Shown: positions 49,960-58,550 of the stretch, one piece after another | How the letters are laid out: each line of letters opens with the position of its first letter | Position numbering within the stretch: the first letter of the stretch is position 1 | Origin: a virus | Length of the DNA: 63,215 nucleotides | IMG/VR virus record: IMGVR_UViG_3300020021_000008 | Span: 1-63,215 of that record | Direction: 5' to 3' (one strand) | The notes under the pieces: generated by a model | The model's database searches: none | Seen by the model: only the letters and a program-made list of their open reading frames with translations | What the model was told of the DNA's origin: nothing | Program-made: the position numbers and the translations under genes

Positions 49960-50403
49960 CTACGGTGCAGGAGTCGGCGGAGTGGTTGTAACCGTTCCGT
50001 CGGTGGCAGTGGTGGTAGTGCTTCCGTCGGAAAACGTCACCGTGACGCTGCCGTCTGCATTGGTCACGGTGGACACCACAGTGGGTGTTCCGACGGAAGC
50101 CGCCGCAGGAGTGTTCGCGACAACCGCCGCCGAGAGTCCTGCCGTGTTCGCCTGGATGTTGGTGAGGATAGCGGTGAGCTTGGTCGGATCGCCGCTAGCA
50201 ATCGCCGCAGTGAGATCAGCGCTTAGCTCGTTGAGCAGCGCAATGACGCTGGCCTCTACGGTTGCTTCCGCCGCTACCGCTGCCGCAATGTCGTCCAAAT
50301 TCGCCATAACCTGTGACTCCTTGATCGTGAGTTGCTGTACCAGTTGAATCAAGTGATCCAACTTGGCATCGGTGTCTCCGTGGACGTAAATGTCGAGTCT
50401 CAC
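49960..50403 (-). CDS. Small helical virion or lysis-module protein
   Basis: 147 aa from GTG; an internal ATG at 50307 has a better RBS (AAGGAGTCACAGGTT) and would give 115 aa starting ANLDDIAAAVAAEATVEASV. A coiled helix with Ala/Thr periodicity, then ANTPAAA and a Thr/Val/Asp-rich beta tail (GSVTVTFSDGSTTTTATDG). Similar proteins occur near endolysin genes. Confidence 0.5.
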   Translation of the reverse strand: MRLDIYVHGDTDAKLDHLIQLVQQLTIKESQVMANLDDIAAAVAAEATVEASVIALLNELSADLTAAIASGDPTKLTAILTNIQANTAGLSAAVVANTPAAASVGTPTVVSTVTNADGSVTVTFSDGSTTTTATDGTVTTTPPTPAP

Positions 50404-50430
50404 CTCCCTATCCTCCCGGGCTGTTGATGA

Positions 50431-51357
50431 TTACTGAGACTTGAGTGGCCGATTGCAAATCTGCGGGTAGAGCGCATTGTCGGTCGGCATTACGGAGTCT
50501 GGAAAGGTCTTGTGCCAGATTATCGAGGTGATCCGCATATCGCTAGCATGGATCAAATTTCGCACAATATCACTCGCACAGAACTGCGTTTCCACCTCAG
50601 CAAGCCGTGAGTCTATCGTCTGCATCTGGCCGTTCCGTGCCTGCTGACCAGCACTGAACATATTTTCAAGGTTTCTGACTCGATCATTGAGTTGTCCTCG
50701 ATCAGACCTACTTTGCACATCAGCCGCCACGGAGCCGTTTGTTACGTTTTCGAGTTGGCTTATCCGCGTCACATCAGTGTTGATCGTTGATTGCATACCA
50801 CTCTGTTGCACAACAACCGGGGTTATGACTGCATCGATTTTGAGTCCAATGATCAACCAGACCCCACTCACCATGAGCAGGAAGAGCGAGCCGACCGAGG
50901 CCATGAGTGGCCAATTGGGCTTGCTCTGATTTTCGATCTTCTCGGAGATAGGTTTAATCTCGGAGTCAAACCGGTTCCCCAGTCCCAAAATCTTGCCATC
51001 GAGCCGCTCAGCTACTGAGCTGATCGCTTTTTGCAGCCCATCCGTTACAATATCGTGCTCGGACCGATTAATGAACTTCGAGGCCTGATCCGTCAGCGTT
51101 CCCCGAAACTCATTAACACTATCAAAGCGCTTCTCATTGGCGACCTCGGCTTTACTAACTGCCCGATCGGCTGCGGCCAGTGCTGCTGCCACCGCCTTTT
51201 CCGCCGCATCAAGCGCCGCACCCAAAGCTTCTTGCTGAGCCGCAAACCGTTGCTCATATCGCAAGTCCCGCTCGCGGTTAATTCGAATAAACAGTTCTCT
51301 CAGTCCTCCAACTGTTAGAGCACCTGCCTCGAGTTCGGTTTCGGTTTCGTCGGGCAC
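50431..51357 (-). CDS. Coiled-coil membrane protein of the lysis module
   Basis: 308 aa. Long Ala/Glu-rich N-terminal coiled coil (about 20-110), one TM at about 150-172 (MASVGSLFLLMVSGVWLIIG), then a second coiled region. Adjacent to holin and lysozyme-like genes; could be a spanin-like or host-envelope protein. Confidence 0.5.
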   Translation of the reverse strand: MPDETETELEAGALTVGGLRELFIRINRERDLRYEQRFAAQQEALGAALDAAEKAVAAALAAADRAVSKAEVANEKRFDSVNEFRGTLTDQASKFINRSEHDIVTDGLQKAISSVAERLDGKILGLGNRFDSEIKPISEKIENQSKPNWPLMASVGSLFLLMVSGVWLIIGLKIDAVITPVVVQQSGMQSTINTDVTRISQLENVTNGSVAADVQSRSDRGQLNDRVRNLENMFSAGQQARNGQMQTIDSRLAEVETQFCASDIVRNLIHASDMRITSIIWHKTFPDSVMPTDNALYPQICNRPLKSQ

Positions 51358-51359
51358 GG

Positions 51360-51908
51360 TTACGCTCCGGGAGACAATAATGGCGGAGTGGACTGTGCCA
51401 GGAGTTCGGTCTTGCGGTCACTTCCAGCACTGGTCCCAAAGTAGTACCCTACACACGAGATCCAGGCAGTACCCAGCACTCCAGTCATTGCAACCAGAAG
51501 ATCGTGGGAGGTCGTTGGGACAGAGGCAAAGCACAAAAATGTGAGCAGGCCAAAAAACCCCACTGTCAAGCCATACGCCAATATCGCTGGGGTGCGATCC
51601 TTGACAGCAGTTTCGCGTTCACGCGCACTTGCGCGGTCCCCAGCAGCTACAGTCTCAGCACTCACATCGAGTTGTTTGAGCGCCAGTGTGAATTGTTGTT
51701 CCGCGCTCTTGATGGCAAGGAGTTGGTCCGGAGTCGCTCCTACGATCGCCGCCGCTACAGCAGGTGCTGGCGTAGTAGGATCCAACCCAAGCGCCCCCAC
51801 CAGCAAATTCGCGGCCAATCCACCGAGAGGTCCACCAACAGCACTACCCAAGGTCGGTGCCACCACACCGAGTACCTGCTTAGCCTCATCCCAAAAAGAG
51901 TTTACCAT
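51360..51908 (-). CDS. Putative holin
   Basis: 182 aa. N-terminal Gly/Ala helix, a charged middle (GDRASARERETAVKD), two TM segments: ILAYGLTVGFFGLLTFLCFA and LVAMTGVLGTAWISCVGYYF. Matches the layout of three-TM-type holins placed next to endolysins. Confidence 0.6.
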   Translation of the reverse strand: MVNSFWDEAKQVLGVVAPTLGSAVGGPLGGLAANLLVGALGLDPTTPAPAVAAAIVGATPDQLLAIKSAEQQFTLALKQLDVSAETVAAGDRASARERETAVKDRTPAILAYGLTVGFFGLLTFLCFASVPTTSHDLLVAMTGVLGTAWISCVGYYFGTSAGSDRKTELLAQSTPPLLSPGA

Positions 51909-51914
51909 GGTCAG

Positions 51915-52391
51915 CTACCCCAGCGGCTTCGCCGCCACAGAGTGAAATGCCAGCGAAACGCCAGCAGCCACCACGGCGCTGCTGTACCACTCCGGCCGAC
52001 CGTATTTCAGCGGATCCCCGAGTTCGAACCGAATGAGGGCCTCGATGAACGCCGGCGCAGTGGCCTCGGTAATGCTGATCGTCTGGTCTGGGCTCAGTCC
52101 CAGTTGCACCGCTACGAACGTGATGTACTGGTCAGTTGGATTGTCGTCGCTAGACGGTGCCCAGCGGTTCATGATCTGGCGAATGGTGTGGAGTCCGTAG
52201 TTCTCCTCGTATCGCAGGAGGATCCGCACTCCGGCCCGAATGCCGTGTTCAGCGTCACCAAACATCAAGTACCCCGGTTCACCGCCTGTGGTGTCGGTTC
52301 CCACTATGCCCTCCCAGGGCTGGCTGGGGCGCAGGTTGAGCGGATTGTTATTGCGATAGCCGCGAGGCAGAGGCTTAGGTGCTGTTGTCAT
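51915..52391 (-). CDS. Muramidase-like lysozyme/virion protein
   Basis: 158 aa. RGYRNNNPLNLRPSQPWEGI, GYLMFGDAEHGIRAGVRIL, YGLHTIRQIMNRWAP and PTDQYITFVA form a pattern common in phage P5-like peptidoglycan enzymes and virion proteins. Catalytic residues are not certain. Next to the holin, so endolysin is possible. Confidence 0.6.
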   Translation of the reverse strand: MTTAPKPLPRGYRNNNPLNLRPSQPWEGIVGTDTTGGEPGYLMFGDAEHGIRAGVRILLRYEENYGLHTIRQIMNRWAPSSDDNPTDQYITFVAVQLGLSPDQTISITEATAPAFIEALIRFELGDPLKYGRPEWYSSAVVAAGVSLAFHSVAAKPLG

Positions 52392-54136
52392 CGCTGTTGT
52401 CCATTCAAGGCGTTGCGGACTTTCGGCTCACCGTACAGGTCAGTCCCTGCCACCGGGGCAATAGCCCCCGCGGCATCAAGGGCATTTATTTGCCCGAGTG
52501 CCCGACGAATGAGTGTGTTGGTGAGTGCGGGAGAGCCCTGGACCTGCCGCCGAGTCGCTTCGAGCAGATACTTGGACCCCGCTGTGGCCAGGCCCGTAAG
52601 CACTGCCTCATGTGGATCGTTCCTCGCAGCGAAATCGACCGCCCCACTCAGCGCTCCGGTAGTAGCACTCTCCCTTGCTGATGGCAGTTTAACTCCGCCA
52701 CCAACCGTAGGAGATGCCAAGAACTTTCCAACCTGCGCCAACTGGTCCATGTCATCCGAACCCCGACCAGCCTTGGCCGCGTTCTGGAGCGTCTGCGGAT
52801 TGATAATTCCAGTCGGACCTGCCGCAAGCGCAGGCTTCTCCAGCCTTAGCGTATCAGCATATTGTTGCCGTAACTGCCCCCAACGGCCTGCATCAGCACC
52901 AGCACCCTGTTCGAACTGGTCGTGGATTAGGTCGAGGAGATCTCCGGAGATGTGAGCGGTGGGAGAGCCGCTCCGGGCATCGCGGCCAAGCATCGAGTGC
53001 GAGTCAGCCAGGCTCTGCAGCGTCGGACCGTCGATTTGCCCAGGGATCAACTGACCGGTGGTCTGGTCATAGCGAGCATTACCGACGGCCCCTCTCAGGC
53101 GATCGAACATCCCGAGCACCTTAGTGCGTTCTGCCGTATCGGTCAGCGAAACCTGCTGCCCACCCTGACTGACAGTTTTACTCGGTTGGAACTCCTCCAG
53201 GGCCTGGTTCCGCAGTGCCGATACTCTGCTGCCAAAATCTGGTGTGGCAATGAGTCCATGCTGCCCCATCAGATCATCCATGCCCTGGCCTACGGCCTGG
53301 AGATTTGCCTGGACCGCTTGCGGAGTCACCCGGTTTCCAGGCATTCCTGCTACATCGGTTGCAGCCTTAGTGAAGTCCTGTAACTGCTCCCGTGTCCCAC
53401 CAACTGGCGCACCTTCGTTGCTAATTTGCGAGGGCAGTAACTTCACCCCAAACCGCTGATCCGCAGCCCGGGCCATCAGTGCCACATCAGGATCCACTCT
53501 TGGCAACAAATAGTTCCCAATCGCTCTACCACCAACTGCCAACGGACCGCCGAGGAGCGCTCCGGTTGCCATCTGCTCTCCAACCGGCACGTCAGGATGC
53601 GCAGACGAGGTTGCCGCCGCCGCAAGTCCACCTTGGAGTGCTCCGGTCAGTGCAGCACCAGTAAGTCCAGTTCCGGCCAGTGCAGTCACTGGCGCCGCCA
53701 CAGCAGCGATTGGTAGCGTCCCAGCTACCTGTCCGGCAAACCGTCCCCACTGCCCAGCATTGCTTTTGCCCTCCGGCGAGGCCTCATAAGCGGTCCGTGC
53801 AGCAGTGCCCTTCGTCGCCAATGCATCAGGGTCGATACCAAGTGCGTCATCAATACGCTTCGCCATCGGGAACTTTTCGTCGGTCCACTTCCCGAGATTA
53901 ACAACCGAGTTTCCAACGTCCTGTAGTCCCTGGTAAGCGCCGCGAACCTGGGCACCAGTCACACCAGCGGGAGGGGGGACCGAAGGTCCCCCCGCTGCCA
54001 CCTCCGCCGGCGAGGGCGTCACATCGGTGCCAAACGCGAGCTTCTCAAACGAGTTTGCTGGGACGGGACCTGGGTCAGGAGTAGCGGGAGCGGCCTTGCC
54101 ACTCCCGAATGCCATGGTTTCGAAATCATCTGCCAT
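52388..54136 (-). CDS. Large internal/ejection protein (putative)
   Basis: 582 aa. Begins with two short repeats of (F)E(T/K)(M/L)AFG. A Gly/Ala-rich amphipathic region at about 140-200 (VTALAGTGLTGAALTGALQG) could insert in membranes; the remainder is helical. Order lysozyme-like, this, transglycosylase, gp7-like fits P22-style ejection proteins. Confidence 0.55.
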   Translation of the reverse strand: MADDFETMAFGSGKAAPATPDPGPVPANSFEKLAFGTDVTPSPAEVAAGGPSVPPPAGVTGAQVRGAYQGLQDVGNSVVNLGKWTDEKFPMAKRIDDALGIDPDALATKGTAARTAYEASPEGKSNAGQWGRFAGQVAGTLPIAAVAAPVTALAGTGLTGAALTGALQGGLAAAATSSAHPDVPVGEQMATGALLGGPLAVGGRAIGNYLLPRVDPDVALMARAADQRFGVKLLPSQISNEGAPVGGTREQLQDFTKAATDVAGMPGNRVTPQAVQANLQAVGQGMDDLMGQHGLIATPDFGSRVSALRNQALEEFQPSKTVSQGGQQVSLTDTAERTKVLGMFDRLRGAVGNARYDQTTGQLIPGQIDGPTLQSLADSHSMLGRDARSGSPTAHISGDLLDLIHDQFEQGAGADAGRWGQLRQQYADTLRLEKPALAAGPTGIINPQTLQNAAKAGRGSDDMDQLAQVGKFLASPTVGGGVKLPSARESATTGALSGAVDFAARNDPHEAVLTGLATAGSKYLLEATRRQVQGSPALTNTLIRRALGQINALDAAGAIAPVAGTDLYGEPKVRNALNGQQR

Positions 54137-56127
54137 TACTGAGCCCCCTCAATGAGGCCCTGGTCATGACCAAGATGCCAACTGGCTTGGAACGCAGCCT
54201 TCTTCGCCGCAGAGAGGCCCTGGTAGTATTTCTGGGTATCGCTTTTGCTGAGGTCCGTCATGAAAGCATGTGGGTCCACCAGCGGTGCATTCTGTGCCAT
54301 CCAGTCGGAGTATTGTGCTGGTGCCGTTTGGGTGTTGGGATGCTGGGTGATGAACTCCTTGGTGAGGGCCTGGTTCATCCGAGTCATGGCGATGTTAGCA
54401 CCAAGAACCGTCTTGGCCGCCTCCGGAGAAATATCCACTGTCGGATTGGCACTCTCTCGAGTGTTCAATTCCTCCACACTCATTCGCCCATTCTTCAGGA
54501 TCAAGCCTTGGAGGTACTTGTTGGCCTCTTCCCGTTTCGCCACGTCCGGCTCACTCATGACGAACGGAATGAGGTTTGCGATCATCGAGGGTGTCATGGT
54601 GCGGATAATAGCGGAGGCCCGATACAGTTGTTCCGACCCTCGACCAGTAGTGGGAGTGCTGCTATCGAGTGCGTTGTACGCCGCCTGCATGGGATAGATT
54701 GCAGTCTGGTAGTTCGCGGCCGCAGTTCGAGCAATGCCAAAATCCTTGGCCGACTGTGCCATCGCCTCATCAGCACCGACCGGCAGTCCAACCGGCATGG
54801 CGCCAGGGACACCACCAGCAGCGGTAGCGGTGGGAGTGGCGGTCGGCCCCGCTGTCGGCGGCAGCAGTGATGGTGCTGTTGGTGCCGCCCCCTTGCCGCC
54901 AGGCATCAACTCACGTCCACCAGCATTCTGCGCCGCCTGAGTCAGCACATCTGACACGGTCATTCCAGCAAGCTTGGGATTTGCGCTCATTGCACTGGCA
55001 CTCAGCACCTGCGACGCTGGTTCGTATCCCGGAGCTTTCAGCAGCGCTGTTGCTCCAGCCGCTCCAAACCCATGCGCAAGGTAGAGGGTGTCAGCCCGAA
55101 TCCCACTCGCCGGAATGCCCCTATTCATCATGTCCTGGGCATTGGTTTGCATATACTGCTGGACCACATCCTTTGTGAGTTGGAGATTCTGGGGATCTAT
55201 GCGCATGGCGTAGATTTGCTGATCGGTTTTCCCCGTCACCAGTTCCGGATGAACTTTCGTAAGCTCTTGTTTCCAAGTGCTGTTAATCATGGCTGCCGCC
55301 CCGGCGGCACTGGAGTTTGGATCCTGCGCCGTCATGCCATAGATGGTGTTCTCGTGGCCGATAATGTGATTGACGAGATCGTCGGCAGTGCGAGTAGGAG
55401 CGCCAGCAGCACCAGGGGTGGGCGCCGGACCAGGACCTGGTGTTGGTACCACTGGTGGTGACGCCGGTGCTCCGAGTCCCCCGATAGGCGGCGGGCCTCC
55501 AGCCAATGCTCCCGTGATCGTCGGGGCTCCCACCAGCCCAGGCGCCACACCCGGTGCCGTAACTGCTGGCACCGTCTGTGCCACACCACCAGGACCCGGA
55601 GGACCAGTAACTCGCGAAGCCTGCTCGGCAGGTCCAGCTTGATTTTGCACCCAAGACTGTACAGGACTAATTGCTCCCGTAAGTTTGTTTCTCAGTGCTC
55701 CGTAGCCGGTCTGCGCACCAGTGTCGACGTTGAAGCCCTCAGGCACTTGGTAGCCGCCCCTGGTGTCGGCGCTCATGAGCGCCCCATTCACCGTGCGTAA
55801 TGCAGCGTCTCGTGCTACCCGATCCTTTTCGGCGTTGCCAGTAGCTGTTGGTAAGTTCGCTGCCATCGCCGCCGCGATGCGATCGGACTGAGGGTCGTTC
55901 AGTGACTTTGCTGCGAGTGTCAGCGCCTTGGCCCCATCTGCGGTTGTGGATCCAGGGTCCTGGAGCGCTCCCGCCAGGGCATTTCGCAGGAAATTCGTTT
56001 TGCCCTGTGCCACATCGAATTGAGTCGCAAGCGTCGATGCCTGCGCCCGGTTCATCTCGGCGCCTTCCAGCGACATTTTCATAATGTCGGGAGGCACATA
56101 CGCAGGGGCGATTGGGAGTGATGACAT
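54136..56127 (-). CDS. Virion-associated lytic transglycosylase-like ejection protein
   Basis: 663 aa. After a Pro/Gly/Ala linker (about 185-255) comes a lysozyme-like domain: LVNHIIGHENTIYGMTAQDP ... SSAAGAAAMINSTWKQ, matching the SLT Glu helix, NP-SSAAG and STW motifs. It probably opens the cell wall during DNA entry. Overlaps the start of the next ejection gene (TAATG). Confidence 0.65.
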   Translation of the reverse strand: MSSLPIAPAYVPPDIMKMSLEGAEMNRAQASTLATQFDVAQGKTNFLRNALAGALQDPGSTTADGAKALTLAAKSLNDPQSDRIAAAMAANLPTATGNAEKDRVARDAALRTVNGALMSADTRGGYQVPEGFNVDTGAQTGYGALRNKLTGAISPVQSWVQNQAGPAEQASRVTGPPGPGGVAQTVPAVTAPGVAPGLVGAPTITGALAGGPPPIGGLGAPASPPVVPTPGPGPAPTPGAAGAPTRTADDLVNHIIGHENTIYGMTAQDPNSSAAGAAAMINSTWKQELTKVHPELVTGKTDQQIYAMRIDPQNLQLTKDVVQQYMQTNAQDMMNRGIPASGIRADTLYLAHGFGAAGATALLKAPGYEPASQVLSASAMSANPKLAGMTVSDVLTQAAQNAGGRELMPGGKGAAPTAPSLLPPTAGPTATPTATAAGGVPGAMPVGLPVGADEAMAQSAKDFGIARTAAANYQTAIYPMQAAYNALDSSTPTTGRGSEQLYRASAIIRTMTPSMIANLIPFVMSEPDVAKREEANKYLQGLILKNGRMSVEELNTRESANPTVDISPEAAKTVLGANIAMTRMNQALTKEFITQHPNTQTAPAQYSDWMAQNAPLVDPHAFMTDLSKSDTQKYYQGLSAAKKAAFQASWHLGHDQGLIEGAQ

Positions 56128-56139
56128 GGAAATTCTCCG

Positions 56140-56928
56140 TTACACAGGTCCGGCCAGCAGTCCGCCCGGCCCAGTCGACACCTGAGGCGTGTACGGGGTG
56201 CCAGTCCCACTACCGCCAAACAGTGAGCCGATGCCCGACGCCAGCGATCCGAGCGCCCCACCACCTTGGATAGTGCTTGCCGCTCCGCCAGGTGCGAACG
56301 CGGCAGTAAGAGGGCCGGTCCCCGTGGCGATGCTACTGCCCAGCGCATTCGCTCCCATAGTATTGTATGCACCAGACGCTCCGGCACCCTGCATACCAAA
56401 TCCGGCCTCGGCCTGGCCGGCGCCAATGACCTGGTTGCCCTGCTGAAGCGCGCCCGAGAGGCCCGTGTTCGTAAGGCCGGTCAGCATGTTATAGTCCTGC
56501 TGGTTCTGGGTGAGGTAGTTCTGTAACTGCTGGTTGTAGGTGGTACTCGCGAGGTTCTGGGCGTATTGGTCTCCGGCTTGGATAGCAGGGCCGCTAACCC
56601 CTAATCCTCTCGCCGTTTGGCTGTTCTGGGTGGCCTTGAGGCCCTGCTGCAGCTGAAACTGATAGCCCGGTGTGGAGGCCAAGTCTGTTGGATTGAACTG
56701 CGCCGTGTAGCCCGGTAGGTTGGCAGCCAGCATTGGCAACGCCTGTTGCGACGGAGCAAAGTATGGGTTCTCCGTATTCGTCGCAGCATTCACATGATCC
56801 TGGAGGTTCTTGGTCCAAGTCCCCACCGCGTTGTTGAGAATGCCTTGGCTACCACCAGTCCCACTGCTCGAGATGGCCCCACCAACGATACTCCCAACCG
56901 CTCCAATAGCTGCACCCCAAGGCATCAC
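56140..56928 (-). CDS. P22 gp7-like DNA transfer (ejection) protein
   Basis: 262 aa. N-terminal hydrophobic Gly/Ala segment (AAIGAVGSIVGGAISSSGTG), then TPGYQFQLQQGLKATQNSQT and ASTTYNQQLQNYLTQNQQDY, typical of short virion proteins ejected with DNA. C-terminal Gly-rich. Confidence 0.6.
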   Translation of the reverse strand: MMPWGAAIGAVGSIVGGAISSSGTGGSQGILNNAVGTWTKNLQDHVNAATNTENPYFAPSQQALPMLAANLPGYTAQFNPTDLASTPGYQFQLQQGLKATQNSQTARGLGVSGPAIQAGDQYAQNLASTTYNQQLQNYLTQNQQDYNMLTGLTNTGLSGALQQGNQVIGAGQAEAGFGMQGAGASGAYNTMGANALGSSIATGTGPLTAAFAPGGAASTIQGGGALGSLASGIGSLFGGSGTGTPYTPQVSTGPGGLLAGPV

Positions 56929-57272
56929 AGATCTCCAGTCAATTCATGCTGCTCCATCACCTCGACCGCACCACTATGCGAGAGGTTATGGATGCAGTAG
57001 AGCGTGGTGTTGTCTTCGAGGGTCTCGAACAGATGTTTGGTGCCGCGCTTGATGACGAGCATGTACGGGGCACTGTAGTTGCCCGTTGGCTCGCCATCGA
57101 TCCAGATAGACACTCGACCAGTAGCGATAAGGGTGCTGTGGTCGTAGCAGTGGGAATGCTGAGGTATGAATGTTCCAGCCTTGCGCACCACCATCTGCTT
57201 CACAAACACACCGTCGACAGTCGTGAAATCCAGCTGTACCGGTTGCACTGCGAGCCGTTGGTACTCGGTCAT
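56925..57272 (-). CDS. Cupin-domain protein
   Basis: 115 aa from ATG 57272, which overlaps the stop of the dioxygenase gene (TGATG). GTFIPQHSHCYDHSTLIATG gives the first cupin motif (H-H...E-like), later GTKHLFETLEDNTTLYCIHN the second. Metal-binding small-molecule or scaffold role; its coupling to the next gene suggests joint function. Confidence 0.65.
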   Translation of the reverse strand: MTEYQRLAVQPVQLDFTTVDGVFVKQMVVRKAGTFIPQHSHCYDHSTLIATGRVSIWIDGEPTGNYSAPYMLVIKRGTKHLFETLEDNTTLYCIHNLSHSGAVEVMEQHELTGDL

Positions 57273-57805
57273 CACTCTACCCTCATGCAAACAATGAGTG
57301 TCACCCGATCACTATCCCCGTGGTTTTGCACCGAGTGCTCTCGCAGATTATCGAAGTACCAAGCTTCGCCCTCACCCATCACCACGTTCTCGCCCTCGCA
57401 GATGTTAACACATCCGGGGTTCGTGGCGATCGGAACGTACAGCTTCACATTCATGTTCTCTGCGTGCCAGGTGCCCCGGTCGTTGTGAGGGAGGATCATC
57501 CCTCCAGCCGGGATGCGAGTAATCAACACCCCGCCGAGAAACGTGGCAGCGACGTGCTGCATCAGCCCGAACACAATAGGCCTCAGCGCGGAGAGTGCGT
57601 GCCAGGCGGGCATCCACTCCGGCAGGAACGGAGCTTCGCCTAGCTCCCCCTCCCGCCACCGAACCCAAATATCACTCGCCTCCCGATGCGGAGACTCCCG
57701 ACCAGTCCGAGCGCGGTGCGCGTTCCAGAGTTCCGGATGCAGAAGGAGTTGCAGTTTCACCCCCTCCACATTGATGCCCCCGGCCAGTCGATGGAAATTC
57801 TGCAT
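57272..57805 (-). CDS. Aspartyl/asparaginyl beta-hydroxylase-like dioxygenase
   Basis: 177 aa. RIPAGGMILPHNDRGTWHAE gives the iron-binding HxD; YVPIATNPGC and GEAWYFDNLREHSVQN supply the distal His, and NHGDSDRVTLIV the Arg that binds 2-oxoglutarate. All expected ligands are visible. Sits among virion genes, so it may hydroxylate a tail or host protein. Confidence 0.7.
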   Translation of the reverse strand: MQNFHRLAGGINVEGVKLQLLLHPELWNAHRARTGRESPHREASDIWVRWREGELGEAPFLPEWMPAWHALSALRPIVFGLMQHVAATFLGGVLITRIPAGGMILPHNDRGTWHAENMNVKLYVPIATNPGCVNICEGENVVMGEGEAWYFDNLREHSVQNHGDSDRVTLIVCMRVE

Positions 57806-57911
57806 CTGGAGTTCTCCACACTATGTCGGGACGCTATCACAACAGGGTGGCCAGGGCCACCCCATACCAACCCACAAACAACCCCCGTGGCCCGAGCCAG
57901 GCTTGCAGCCC

Positions 57912-58550
57912 TCATGGCCCAATCAAATGTAGTGTGGCGAGGTCCAACTCCAACGCCGCCAACCGAGTCGACAAAACCTGCACCTGCACCACCACCGCTT
58001 GAACCTCGGCCTGCGTAGGCGGGTTCGAAATGGTCTGAGTGAACCCAGCATTAAAGGTAGCGCGAGAGACCGTACCAGTTGGGGCTGTCCAGCCAGTCTG
58101 GGTGCCGAGTCCCAGGTTCGTTCGGCTCGTTGCACTGCTCAGCAAATCACCCAGGTTATTAGCCTTCTGGAGTGAGTTATCCGCTTCAGTTCCCTGGGTG
58201 GCGGTGGCAAAGTCAGTCGTGTCGTGGGTTGCCGCCGTGCCCAGGTCGAGATTAAGTCTCGCGGCTACCGCATCCGTAAGGTCGCTGAGATTGGCCGTCT
58301 TCTTGGCTCCGGCGTTCGCTGCCAGCTGGGCCACCTGAGCGGCAAGCTGAGCAATTGCTGCCGCCGTCTGCGCTGCCGCCGCCGCATCAACAGCACTCTG
58401 AGTAATCACCCCCAATGACTGCCCGGTACGGATCCAGAGCGCCCTCAGCAGTGAGTACCAGGTCCCAGTGACTTTGTTGTCCTTGTCCACGAACGGAGAG
58501 CTAGAGTCCGGAAGTCCCTGGTTGGCGGCACTTTGAACTGGATTGGCCAT
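57912..58550 (-). CDS. Tail fibre/tail tip protein
   Basis: 212 aa from ATG 58550 (TAATG overlap with the gene upstream). An Ala/Gln coiled coil (AAAAAQTAAAIAQLAAQVAQ), then fibre-type segments LSDLTDAVAARLNLDLGTAA and NNLGDLLSSATSRTNLGLGT, typical phage fibre repeats, and a C-terminal helix. Confidence 0.6.
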   Translation of the reverse strand: MANPVQSAANQGLPDSSSPFVDKDNKVTGTWYSLLRALWIRTGQSLGVITQSAVDAAAAAQTAAAIAQLAAQVAQLAANAGAKKTANLSDLTDAVAARLNLDLGTAATHDTTDFATATQGTEADNSLQKANNLGDLLSSATSRTNLGLGTQTGWTAPTGTVSRATFNAGFTQTISNPPTQAEVQAVVVQVQVLSTRLAALELDLATLHLIGP

